A DNA stretch of 64,000 bases from Aureimonas phyllosphaerae (GTDB taxonomy: Bacteria; Pseudomonadota; Alphaproteobacteria; Rhizobiales; Rhizobiaceae): NCBI RefSeq assembly GCF_900113065.1, contig NZ_FOOA01000001.1, positions 124,001 through 188,000 on the forward strand. The letters are read 5' to 3'. The translations under genes and the position numbers were made by a program. The notes under the pieces are model-generated. The model saw only the letters and a list, made by a program, of their open reading frames with translations. It did not search any database and was not told where the DNA came from. This document shows positions 56,210 through 64,000 of the stretch, piece after piece (the first letter of the stretch is position 1; every line of letters begins with the position of its first letter).

Positions 56210-56553
56210 TGCAGAAGGAAATGGCCCTCCTCTGGGAGGTGACGTTCTTCGAGTTCCTGATCGTCACGGTCGTGATCGGCGGCGCGCTGGCCTATGCGAT
56301 CGGACGCTCCACTGCGCGCTCGTGGAGCGGCTGGGGCCTGATGGTCTTCTACTGCTTGCTCCTCGCGGTCGCGATTCGCTTCCTGCACTTCAGCCTGTTC
56401 CACGGAACGTTCTTCCTGCCCGCGGCGACGTTGCCGACGGCCCTGCACTACGCTGTGATCGACTTTGCCGTGATTCTCGCCGTCGCATCGCTCGGTCGCG
56501 GTCGCACGCGAGCCGGCCAGATGGCGCGGCAGTACCGCTTCGAGAAGGCATAA
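56209..56553 (+). CDS. Small membrane protein of the liv operon (DUF6867-like)
   Basis: 114 residues; ATG overlaps the livF stop (TGATG at 56207-56211). Three hydrophobic segments (about residues 12-29, 43-58, 76-92) and a basic C-terminus (RGRTRAGQMARQYRFEKA). Proteins of this type occur after livF in Hyphomicrobiales genomes, I believe as DUF6867. The position suggests an accessory of the transporter, but no function is known to me. Confidence 0.75.
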
Positions 56554-56722
56554 AACTTGAGCATTCACCCGATTGTTGAAAAAAAGCGGCAGAAATAGGC
56601 GATCGGCTGAAAATGACTATTCCGCTCGGCAAGGGCTTGGTCTTTACTCCCATCGGGGACGAAACGCACGAACCCGCCGGACCGCCCATGACGATCCGGG
56701 AATCAACAGGGAAAACAGAACG

Positions 56723-57835
<1,113 letters not shown>

Positions 57836-57859
57836 GCGACGCTGTCACCTGACAGACGG

Positions 57860-57889
57860 ACGGCCCGGCATGGCGACATGCCGGGCCGT
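57860..57889 (+). terminator. Strong intrinsic terminator after livK
   Basis: Perfect 13-base stem ACGGCCCGGCATG / CATGCCGGGCCGT with a GCGA tetraloop, followed by TCTCGTTT, 24 bases after the livK stop codon. It ends the liv transcript before the convergent DeoR gene. Confidence 0.85.
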
Positions 57890-57939
57890 TCTCGTTTCCG
57901 CGGCCGGGCGCTTTGCTTGCTGCAGCCGACCGTACCCGC

Positions 57940-58695
57940 TCAAGCGACGACGATCTCGGGTCCCGCCTTCCGCAGCGGGGCGAGAAGCAGATCGGGAAGG
58001 TCCCGCTCGACGATGATCGATGAGATCTCGGCCAGCGGGACGATGCCGAAGGGCGACGCGGCGCCGAGCTTGTCGCGGGTCGCAAGGACGATCGTCTCGG
58101 CCGACTGGCGCACGATGAAGCGCTTGAGAGCGGCCTCCTCCGCTTGGCCCGTGCTGGCCCCGGCCTGCGCGTGGACGCCGGTGGCGCCCATGACGAAGAG
58201 GTCAGCGCGGATCCGGCCGAGGGTCTCGATACAGGCCGCGCCCATCGCCACGACCGAATGCTTGAACAGGCGGCCCCCGATCAGCTCGACCTCGATCCGT
58301 GGATGTCGCGCGAGTTCGACCGCAACGCTCGGACTGTGCGTGACGACGGTCGCCTCCAGGTCCGGCGGCAGCTGACGCGCGAGCTGGACATTGGTGGTCC
58401 CGCCATCGAGGAAGACGACCTGACCCGGCCGGACGAGCCGCGCCGCCGCGGCGCCGAGCCGCGCCTTCGCGTCCGTTTCGATCGTCTGCCGCACGCCGTA
58501 TTCGGCCGTGGCCGGCGAGGCCGGCAGGGCGCCGCCGTGGACGCGCTGAAGAAGCCCCTCCCCCGCCATCTCCCGCAGGTCGCGCCGGATCGTGTCCTCC
58601 GACAGACCGAGCTGACGACTGAACTCCTTCGCGACGAGCCGTCCGTCGCGTCGCACGGTTTTCAGGATCAGCGCCTTGCGCTCGCTCGTCAGCAT
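57940..58695 (-). CDS. DeoR-family transcriptional regulator
   Basis: 251 residues. The HTH is RKALILKTVRRDGRLVAKEFSRQLGLSEDTIRRDLREMAGEGLLQRVHGGAL, the DeoR signature. The effector domain has VVFLDGGTTNVQLARQLP, VELIGGRLFKHSVVAMGA and KRFIVRQSAETIVLATRDKLG, the sugar-phosphate isomerase-like fold. DeoR regulators respond to sugar phosphates and usually repress carbohydrate genes. Divergent from the Nudix gene across three GCACGA repeats (58710-58745). The xylulokinase gene two genes away is a possible target. Confidence 0.88.
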   Translation of the reverse strand: MLTSERKALILKTVRRDGRLVAKEFSRQLGLSEDTIRRDLREMAGEGLLQRVHGGALPASPATAEYGVRQTIETDAKARLGAAAARLVRPGQVVFLDGGTTNVQLARQLPPDLEATVVTHSPSVAVELARHPRIEVELIGGRLFKHSVVAMGAACIETLGRIRADLFVMGATGVHAQAGASTGQAEEAALKRFIVRQSAETIVLATRDKLGAASPFGIVPLAEISSIIVERDLPDLLLAPLRKAGPEIVVA

Positions 58696-58709
58696 GGCTC
58701 ACCTTGGTT

Positions 58710-58745
58710 GCACGAAGTATCTTGACTCTGCACGATCATGCACGA
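58710..58745. promoter_or_regulatory. Candidate DeoR operator with phased GCACGA repeats
   Basis: GCACGA occurs at 58710, 58730 and 58740, all on the same strand and in steps of 10 or 20 bases, so on one face of the helix. The array lies between the start of the deoR-type gene (58695) and the Nudix gene (58803). A -35-like TTGACT (58722-58727) lies within it. Direct repeats with ten-base phasing are common for DeoR-family proteins. Confidence 0.45.
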
Positions 58746-58802
58746 ATGTTGGGCGTGTGCCAAGCGGCGTATTTCTCGCGCTGCCATTGAGGAAACGGTT
58801 TC

Positions 58803-59387
58803 ATGAGCATCGCCGAGCGCATTCGCGTCGAAGACGTCACGGTCCTGTCGGACGACTGGTATGTCCTGAAGAAGACCGTCTTCTCCTACCGCCGCAGTGA
58901 CGGGAGTTGGCAGCGACAGTCGCGCGAGACCTACGACCGCGGCAACGGCGCGACGATCCTGCTCTACGATCCGCAACGCCGCACGGTCATCCTGACGCGG
59001 CAGTTCCGCTACCCGGCCTTCGTGAACGGGCACGACGATCTCCTGATCGAAGCGCCGGCCGGCCTTCTCGACGACGCGACGCCGGAAGCACGCATCCGCG
59101 CGGAAACCGCCGAGGAAACCGGCTTTGCGATAGGCGAGGTCCGCCCGATCTTCGACGCCTTCATGAGCCCCGGTTCGGTGACCGAGCGGCTGCACTTCTT
59201 CGTCGCGGAATACGCGCCCCGCGACCGTGCGTCCGCCGGCGGCGGCAATGCCGACGAGGGCGAGGACATCGATGTCCTCGAACTCGGCATCAATGAGGCG
59301 CTCGGCATGATCGCTTCCGGCGCGATCCGCGACGGAAAGACGATCATGCTGCTGCAGTATGCAGCCCTGCACCTCCTGCGCGCCTGA
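58803..59387 (+). CDS. nudK: Nudix hydrolase, NudK-like (GDP-mannose pyrophosphatase type)
   Basis: 194 residues. The Nudix box is GLLDDATPEARIRAETAEETGF, with the metal-binding Glu residues in place. The upstream GNGATILLYDPQRRTVILTRQFRYPAFVNGHDD and downstream MSPGSVTERLHFFVAEY are typical of NudK/ADP-ribose pyrophosphatase proteins. NudK hydrolyses GDP-mannose or related nucleotide-sugars. It could recycle sugar nucleotides of the surface-glycan pathway, but no direct link is shown. The stop codon lies inside a convergent terminator. Confidence 0.87.
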   Translation: MSIAERIRVEDVTVLSDDWYVLKKTVFSYRRSDGSWQRQSRETYDRGNGATILLYDPQRRTVILTRQFRYPAFVNGHDDLLIEAPAGLLDDATPEARIRAETAEETGFAIGEVRPIFDAFMSPGSVTERLHFFVAEYAPRDRASAGGGNADEGEDIDVLELGINEALGMIASGAIRDGKTIMLLQYAALHLLRA

Positions 59388-59404
59388 TCAGCCGCAGGAG
59401 GTGC
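59369..59404. terminator. Bidirectional terminator between nudK and xylB
   Basis: Perfect 12-base inverted repeat GCACCTCCTGCG (59369-59380) / CGCAGGAGGTGC (59393-59404), 12-base loop, at the meeting point of two convergent genes. It overlaps the last codons of nudK. Confidence 0.55.
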
Positions 59405-59408
59405 TTCC

Positions 59409-60866
59409 TCAGGCGCGGCCGGCGGCCATCAGGGCGGGGTAAAGCGAGCGGTAGCGGTCGTGCGCGCGGGCGAAGGATTCGACCAGCGTCTCGTCCGGCT
59501 CGTAGCGCGCTGCGATCGGCGGTTCGGTCATCACCGAGTCCGGGTCCGCGCCGGTGGCCGCGCAGATGCCGAGGCGCGCCGCACCGAAGGCGGCACCGAA
59601 GTCGCCGGCCGCCGGCAGGGCGACGGGCGTCTCGAGGACGCTCGCCATGATCTTCAGCCAGAGTTCCGAGCGCGAGCCGGCGCCGACCGCGATCAGCTGG
59701 CGCACCCACGAGGCATGCGGCGCGGCGTCGAGGCAGTCGCGGATCGAGAAGGCGACGCCCTCCAACACGGCGCGGACCATGTCGGCGCGGCTCGTATCGG
59801 CCTGAAGGCCGATGAAGGCGCCGCGTACGGCAGCGTCGTTGTGGGGCGTGCGCTCGCCCGAGAGATACGGCAGGAACAGGAGCCGCCCTGGCGCGCGCAG
59901 GTCGTCCCCCGCCTGCGCGACGAGCGCGCCCGGCTTCTCGGCAAGAACGCCGGACAGCCATTCCAGCGAGCCCGCCGCCGAGAGCGTCACGCCCATCTGG
60001 TGCCAGAGGCCGGGAAGCGCGTGGCAGAAGGTGTGGAGCGCCGTGTCGGGAACCGGGTCGTAGCCGGCGCTCGCCGTGAACAGGACGCCGGACGTGCCGA
60101 GCGACAGGAAGCCCGTACCCGGGCGCGTGACGCCGACGCCGCAGGCCGAGGCCGCGTTGTCGCCGCCGCCGCCCGCGACCACGACGCCCTGCGGCAGGCC
60201 CCAGCGGCTGGCGAGTTCGGGGCGCAGCGTTCCGCTCGCCTCGGTGCCTTCGACGAGGCGCGGCATCTCGGCCTCGGAGAGCTTCGTCCGGCGCAGCATC
60301 GTCGACGACCAGCGCCGCTCGCCGGTGCGCAGCCAAGCGGTGCCGGCGGCATCCGACATGTCGGACGCGGCCTCGCCCGTCAGCCAGAGACGAAGGTAGT
60401 CCTTCGGCAGGAGCACGCGGCGCACGCGCTCGAAGGTTCGCGGCTCGTTGCGCGACACCCAGAGGAGCTTCGGCGCGGTGAAGCCGGGAAACACGATGTT
60501 GCCGGTGATCGCCCGCGCTTCCTCGTCGTCGAGTTCCTCGGCTTCCTCGTGGGATCGCGTGTCGTTCCAGAGGATGCAGGGACGCAGCACCTCGTCGGCC
60601 CCGTTGAGCAGCGTCGCGCCGTGCATCTGACCGGACAGGCCGATCCCCTTTACGGACGCCATCGCGGCCGGGTGCTTCGCCTGCAGTTCCGCGAGCACCG
60701 CCTCGCAGGCGACGATCCAGTCGGCCGGCGCCTGCTCCGACCAGCCGAAAGCGGGTCTCGTGACGTTCAGCGAGGCGCTGGCCGTTGCGACGGGGTTCTG
60801 ATCCTCGTCGACGATCAGGGCCTTCAGCGACGACGTGCCCAGATCCAGCCCGAGATAATGGCCCAT
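59409..60866 (-). CDS. xylB: Xylulokinase
   Basis: 485 residues from ATG 60866, with GGAGGA upstream; the frame open to 60965 is not used. FGGY kinase: YLGLDLGTSSLKALIVDEDQ is the phosphate-1 motif, GLSGQMHGATLL and CILWNDTRS the sugar region, VVAGGGGDNAASACG and GFLSLGTSGVLF the phosphate-2/adenosine region. The catalytic Asp lies in the GGGGDN motif. GQMHG and WNDTRS point to xylulokinase rather than glycerol kinase. It phosphorylates D-xylulose in pentose or pentitol use. No xylose isomerase or transporter is adjacent. Confidence 0.9.
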   Translation of the reverse strand: MGHYLGLDLGTSSLKALIVDEDQNPVATASASLNVTRPAFGWSEQAPADWIVACEAVLAELQAKHPAAMASVKGIGLSGQMHGATLLNGADEVLRPCILWNDTRSHEEAEELDDEEARAITGNIVFPGFTAPKLLWVSRNEPRTFERVRRVLLPKDYLRLWLTGEAASDMSDAAGTAWLRTGERRWSSTMLRRTKLSEAEMPRLVEGTEASGTLRPELASRWGLPQGVVVAGGGGDNAASACGVGVTRPGTGFLSLGTSGVLFTASAGYDPVPDTALHTFCHALPGLWHQMGVTLSAAGSLEWLSGVLAEKPGALVAQAGDDLRAPGRLLFLPYLSGERTPHNDAAVRGAFIGLQADTSRADMVRAVLEGVAFSIRDCLDAAPHASWVRQLIAVGAGSRSELWLKIMASVLETPVALPAAGDFGAAFGAARLGICAATGADPDSVMTEPPIAARYEPDETLVESFARAHDRYRSLYPALMAAGRA

Positions 60867-61061
60867 TCGCGTCCCGTCCTCCCCCGGTCGGGAAGCCCCG
60901 AGCGGCGATGATTCTTTCCTGAGTTTCACAGGTAACGTCGGATGCCGGTCATCATCAACCGCCAACCGTGCATCGGTGAAGCCGGAGCGGCTCCGACCGC
61001 TTCTGATCCGGCGCCGAACAGGCTAGAAGCGGCTCGAAGCGCATCAGCACCGGACCATTCC

Positions 61062-61919
61062 ATGACCCGCATCGTCTACGTCAACGGCGCGTATCGCCCG
61101 GAAACCGAAGCCAAGGTCTCGGTCTTCGATCGAGGCTTCCTGTTCGCCGATGCGGTCTACGAGGTGACGGCGGTGATCGGTGGCAAGCTGATCGATTTTC
61201 CCGGGCATTGCGCGCGCCTGCGCCGGTCGCTCGCCGAACTCGGCCTGCCCTCGCCGGCGACGGACGACGAGATCCTCGCCATCCACCGCGAGCTCGTCTC
61301 GCGCAACGCGCTGGAGCTCGGGCACGTCTACCTCATGGTCACGCGTGGCGAGGCGGACCGCGACTTCGTCTTTCCGAAAGCCGACACGCCGCCAAGCTTC
61401 GTCCTGTTCACGCAGCGCCGCGACGCGATCGAGACCCGCGAGGCCGAACAGGGCCTCAAGGTCGCCTCCGTGCCCGACCTTCGCTGGGGCCGGCGCGACA
61501 TCAAGACGGTGCAGCTTCTCTATCCGTCGATGGCCAAGATGGAGGCCAAGCGGAAGGGCAAGGACGACGCCTGGTTCGTCGAGAACGGAACCGTCACCGA
61601 GGGCACCAGCAACAACGCCTATATCGTCACCCACGACGGCGCGATCCGCACCCGCGCGCTCGGTCACGACATCCTGCACGGCATCACCCGCGCGGCGCTT
61701 CTGAAGGTCGCCGGCGAACTCGGGCTTCATGTCGAGGAACGGCCGTTCACGATCGAGGAGGCGCAGGGCGCACGCGAGGCCTTCGTCACCTCGGCCGGGG
61801 CGTTCGTGACGCCTGTGGTCGAGATCGACGACGTCGCGGTCGGCGACGGTCGGCCGGGCCCGATCGCACGCCGCCTGCGCGCCGCCTATCTCGACGTCGC
61901 GATCGCAGAGGCCCTTTGA
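61062..61919 (+). CDS. dat: D-amino acid transaminase-like PLP enzyme (fold type IV)
   Basis: 285 residues from ATG 61062; an upstream in-frame start at 60942 adds forty unconserved residues. RIVYVNGAYRPETEAKVSVFDRGFLFADAVYEVTAV is the typical N-terminus. The PLP lysine is in RRDIKTVQLLYPSMAKMEAKR. ENGTVTEGTSNNAYIV and RALGHDILHGITRAALL complete the class IV pattern. This subgroup includes D-alanine transaminase, branched-chain aminotransferase and ADC lyase; the TEGTSNN/ILHGITR pattern favours Dat. It produces D-amino acids for the cell wall or uses them. Confidence 0.85.
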   Translation: MTRIVYVNGAYRPETEAKVSVFDRGFLFADAVYEVTAVIGGKLIDFPGHCARLRRSLAELGLPSPATDDEILAIHRELVSRNALELGHVYLMVTRGEADRDFVFPKADTPPSFVLFTQRRDAIETREAEQGLKVASVPDLRWGRRDIKTVQLLYPSMAKMEAKRKGKDDAWFVENGTVTEGTSNNAYIVTHDGAIRTRALGHDILHGITRAALLKVAGELGLHVEERPFTIEEAQGAREAFVTSAGAFVTPVVEIDDVAVGDGRPGPIARRLRAAYLDVAIAEAL

Positions 61920-62001
61920 ACGCAGCGTCTCGACGGCGACCCGTCCGTTGCGTAAGAGCCTGCCCCATCGTTTTCGCGTCCCCGATCGAAGGGAAAACCG
62001 C

Positions 62002-62565
62002 ATGAGCACTCGCGACATCGTCTTCATCGCCCTATTCGCCGCCCTGATGGCGGTTCTGGGAACCTTCCCGGCGCTGCAGGTGCCGCTGATCAACGTCCCC
62101 ATCACCGCGCAGTCGATGGGCGTGATGCTCGCAGGCGGCATCCTCGGCGCCCGCCGCGGCACGCTCGCGATCCTCCTGTTCATCGTGATCGTGCTCGCCG
62201 GACTGCCGCTCCTGTCGGGCGGGCGCGGCGGCCTTGCGGTCCTTGCCGGGCCGACGGTCGGCTTCTTCCTCGGCTGGCTGCCGGCGGCCTTCGTCACTGG
62301 CCTTCTGACCGAACGGTTCATGCCGAAGCTGAACGTCGTCACCGCCTTCCTCGCAGCGGTGGCCGGCGGTATCGTGGTTCTCTACGCCTGCGGCATTCCC
62401 GGCATCTCGCTGGTCACCGGCACTCCGCTCCTGACGGCCGCCAAGGGCTCGCTCGCCTTCATTCCGGGCGATCTCGTCAAGGCGGGACTGGCCGCCGCCA
62501 TCATCGTGACGGTGTCGAAGGCCTACCCGCTGATCGAGACGCGCACCGCCCGCCGCGCGGGATGA
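62002..62565 (+). CDS. bioY: Biotin transporter substrate-binding subunit
   Basis: 187 residues from ATG 62002, with GAAGGGAAA upstream. Six hydrophobic helices. VPITAQSMGVMLAGGILGARRG and the GRGGLAVLAGPTVGFFLGWL loop are BioY hallmarks; the second corresponds to the biotin-binding loop. S component of an energy-coupling-factor transporter. Its stop overlaps the bioM start by four bases, so bioYMN is one operon. No biotin synthesis genes and no BioR-box-like sequence (TTATMKATAA) are visible nearby. Confidence 0.92.
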   Translation: MSTRDIVFIALFAALMAVLGTFPALQVPLINVPITAQSMGVMLAGGILGARRGTLAILLFIVIVLAGLPLLSGGRGGLAVLAGPTVGFFLGWLPAAFVTGLLTERFMPKLNVVTAFLAAVAGGIVVLYACGIPGISLVTGTPLLTAAKGSLAFIPGDLVKAGLAAAIIVTVSKAYPLIETRTARRAG

Positions 62566-63239
62566 TCGAGCTTTCCGGCGTCGCCCTCGATCGCGCAGGG
62601 CGGCGCGTCCTGTCCGGGCTCGACCTTCGCCTGACAGAGCGCCGGATCGGCGTCGTCGGCGCCAACGGCTCGGGCAAGTCGAGCTTCGTTCGCCTTCTCA
62701 ACGGCTTGCTGAAGCCGAGCGAAGGCACGGCGCGCGTCTTCGGCATCGACACGACCGCCGATCCGAAGGCGGCGCGCCGGGCGGTCGGTTTCCTCTTTCA
62801 GAACCCCGATCATCAGATCGTCTATCCCGGCGTCGCGGAAGACCTCGCCTTCGGGCTGAAGAACCGCGACCTGCCGAAGCGCGAGATCGCCCCCCGCGTC
62901 GACGCCGCGCTCGTCCGCTTCGGCCTCGCCGGCTTCGGCGAGCGTCTGGTGCACGAGTTGTCGGGCGGCGAGCGGCAGCTCGTGGCGCTTGCCGGCATCA
63001 TGGTGCTCGAGCCGCGCCTTCTCGTGCTCGACGAACCGACGACGCTTCTCGACCTGCGTAACACGCGCCGGGTCATGGCTGCGGTGGAAGCCGCCGACAC
63101 ACCGGTCGTCATGGTGACGCACGATCTCGCATTGCTCGAAGGCTTCGACCGGGTGCTGGTGTTCGAGGCCGGCCGCCTCGTCTGCGACGCGCCGCCGCGG
63201 GATGCCCTCGACGCCTACCGGCGGATCGCTGGCGCATGA
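62562..63239 (+). CDS. bioM: Biotin ECF transporter ATPase
   Basis: 225 residues from ATG 62562. Walker A VGANGSGKSSFVRLLNGLL, Q-loop FLFQNPDHQIVYP (the NPxxQ form typical of ECF ATPases), signature LSGGERQLVALAGIM, Walker B LLVLDEPTTLLD, switch VMVTHDLALLEG. Energises biotin uptake with BioN and BioY. Overlaps bioN by four bases. Confidence 0.93.
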   Translation: MIELSGVALDRAGRRVLSGLDLRLTERRIGVVGANGSGKSSFVRLLNGLLKPSEGTARVFGIDTTADPKAARRAVGFLFQNPDHQIVYPGVAEDLAFGLKNRDLPKREIAPRVDAALVRFGLAGFGERLVHELSGGERQLVALAGIMVLEPRLLVLDEPTTLLDLRNTRRVMAAVEAADTPVVMVTHDLALLEGFDRVLVFEAGRLVCDAPPRDALDAYRRIAGA

Positions 63240-63826
63240 TCGCCGATCTCTACCGGCCGGGAGCGTCCGCGCTGCACCGGGCGCCGGCCGGCGCGAAGCT
63301 CGCGGGGCTCGCGGCGATCGGCACGGGCCTTTTCGTCATTCCGAGCCTGCCGTTGTCCTCACTCGCCTTCGTGGCGGCACTCGCAGCGATCGGCGCGTCC
63401 GGCCTCGGCTGGCGCTTTGCGGCGCGTTCCCTGCGCGCCGCCCTGCCCGTCGTACTTCTCGTCGCCGCCGTGCAGGCCTGGTTCGCGGGCTGGCACGAGG
63501 CGGCGCTCTACGGGGTGCGACTTGCGGCCCTCCTGCTCCTCGCCGGGCTCGTCACCGCGACGACCCGCCCCTCCGCCATCGCCGAGACGATCGCGTGGCT
63601 CCTCCGGCCCCTCCGGGCGATCGGCGTCGATCCCGCCCGCGTCGGCCTCGCCTTCGGTCTTGCCGTCCGCTTCGTCCCGGTGCTTGCCAGCGTCGCGGCC
63701 GACATTCGCGAGGCGCAGGCCGCGCGCGGGCTTGATCGCTCTGTCTTCGCTCTGGCCGTGCCGCTGACGCTGCGCACCTTGCGGATGGCCGACGAGATCG
63801 CCGAGGCGATCGACGCGCGCAGCTGA
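63236..63826 (+). CDS. bioN: Biotin ECF transporter transmembrane subunit
   Basis: 196 residues. Four to five hydrophobic segments. The N-terminus YRPGASALHRAPAGAKLAGLA and the C-terminal cytoplasmic EAQAARGLDRSVFALAVPLTLRTLRMADEIAEAIDAR are typical of ECF T-components; the ARG motif (AARG) that contacts the ATPase is present. Last gene of bioYMN. Confidence 0.92.
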   Translation: MIADLYRPGASALHRAPAGAKLAGLAAIGTGLFVIPSLPLSSLAFVAALAAIGASGLGWRFAARSLRAALPVVLLVAAVQAWFAGWHEAALYGVRLAALLLLAGLVTATTRPSAIAETIAWLLRPLRAIGVDPARVGLAFGLAVRFVPVLASVAADIREAQAARGLDRSVFALAVPLTLRTLRMADEIAEAIDARS

Positions 63827-63892
63827 CGCGCTGCAGCAATTTCACCCCTTCGACCGCTTGACCCTGCAACCCGTTCGACCGACCTTGGCCCC

Positions 63893-64000
63893 ATGACTTC
63901 GATTCGATCTCTCTGCGTCTATTGCGGCTCGTCTTCGGGCCGCGATCCCATCTACCGCGAGTCCGCCGAGGCGCTCGGCACTGCCATGGGCCGCGCCGGC
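63893..64000 (+). CDS. LOG-family protein (lysine decarboxylase-like), 3' end outside window
   Basis: Only the first 36 codons are visible: [23 protein letters not shown] then LGTAMGRAG. The CVYCGSS start is typical of the LOG/TIGR00730 family, nucleoside-monophosphate phosphoribohydrolases often mislabelled lysine decarboxylases. They release cytokinin-type bases or cleave nucleotides. The conserved PGGxGTxxE motif lies beyond the window, so the call rests on the N-terminus alone. Confidence 0.75.
   Translation, partial: MTSIRSLCVYCGSSSGRDPIYRESAEALGTAMGRAG

Overview
The window is a GC-rich stretch of a Gram-negative alphaproteobacterial chromosome. Evidence for the order Hyphomicrobiales (Rhizobiales) includes a RirA iron regulator with an Irr/ICE-like box in front of it, an HWE-type histidine kinase, a livHMGF operon followed by a small membrane protein of a kind I associate with this order, and GGGAAT/CGTC-type ECF promoters. 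A family such as Aurantimonadaceae is possible but is inference only. No rRNA, tRNA, CRISPR array, transposase or integrase was seen.

Layout. (1) 1-7.8 kb: a probable sulfite/oxidative-stress locus. It holds the end of a molybdenum sulfite oxidase, a TDT-family anion exporter, a DUF305 + YVTN-propeller operon, and a five-gene operon (NTF2-like secreted protein, ECF sigma factor, anti-sigma factor, YeiE-like LysR regulator, uracil-DNA glycosylase-like protein). The two leftward operons share the same promoter architecture, GGGAATRA-N14-CGTC. (2) 8.0-17.24 kb: an accessory island. It carries a Gabija-like GajA/GajB pair, an operon built around a soluble FtsH-like AAA+/M41 protease with poorly known partner proteins, a divergent Xre-type regulator with a phased repeat operator, and a complete dinB. 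Its right edge cuts a second dinB of which only the C-terminal half remains. (3) 17.9-21.3 kb: haloacid dehalogenase, ArsC, tartrate/malate dehydrogenase-like enzyme and a CDF metal transporter. (4) 21.3-27.4 kb: a complete propionyl-CoA to succinyl-CoA operon (pccB, epimerase, methylmalonyl-CoA mutase, pccA). (5) 27.9-31.7 kb: paoABC-type periplasmic aldehyde oxidoreductase. (6) 31.9-38.6 kb: MFS exporter, a 56-residue charged protein, an epoxide-hydrolase-like enzyme, a response regulator with an HWE kinase, an FAD/NAD(P)-binding protein and a GntR regulator. (7) 38.7-51.4 kb: a surface/secretion cluster. It has a 1313-residue sulfotransferase-glycosyltransferase-RgpF fusion, a sugar epimerase, a sulfotransferase, a large RTX repeat protein, its type I secretion ATPase and adaptor, and another glycosyltransferase. 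(8) 51.4-57.9 kb: rirA and a branched-chain amino acid ABC transporter operon. (9) 57.9-64 kb: DeoR regulator, NudK-like Nudix hydrolase, xylulokinase, D-amino-acid-transaminase-like enzyme, bioYMN biotin transporter and the start of a LOG-family gene.

The most interesting candidates are the island operon (AAA+/M41 protease with two unknown proteins and a 51-residue coupled ORF, beside Gabija), the ECF-controlled sulfite-type locus, and the RTX protein surrounded by sulfotransferases and glycosyltransferases. All family calls are made by eye from motifs; no database search was run.
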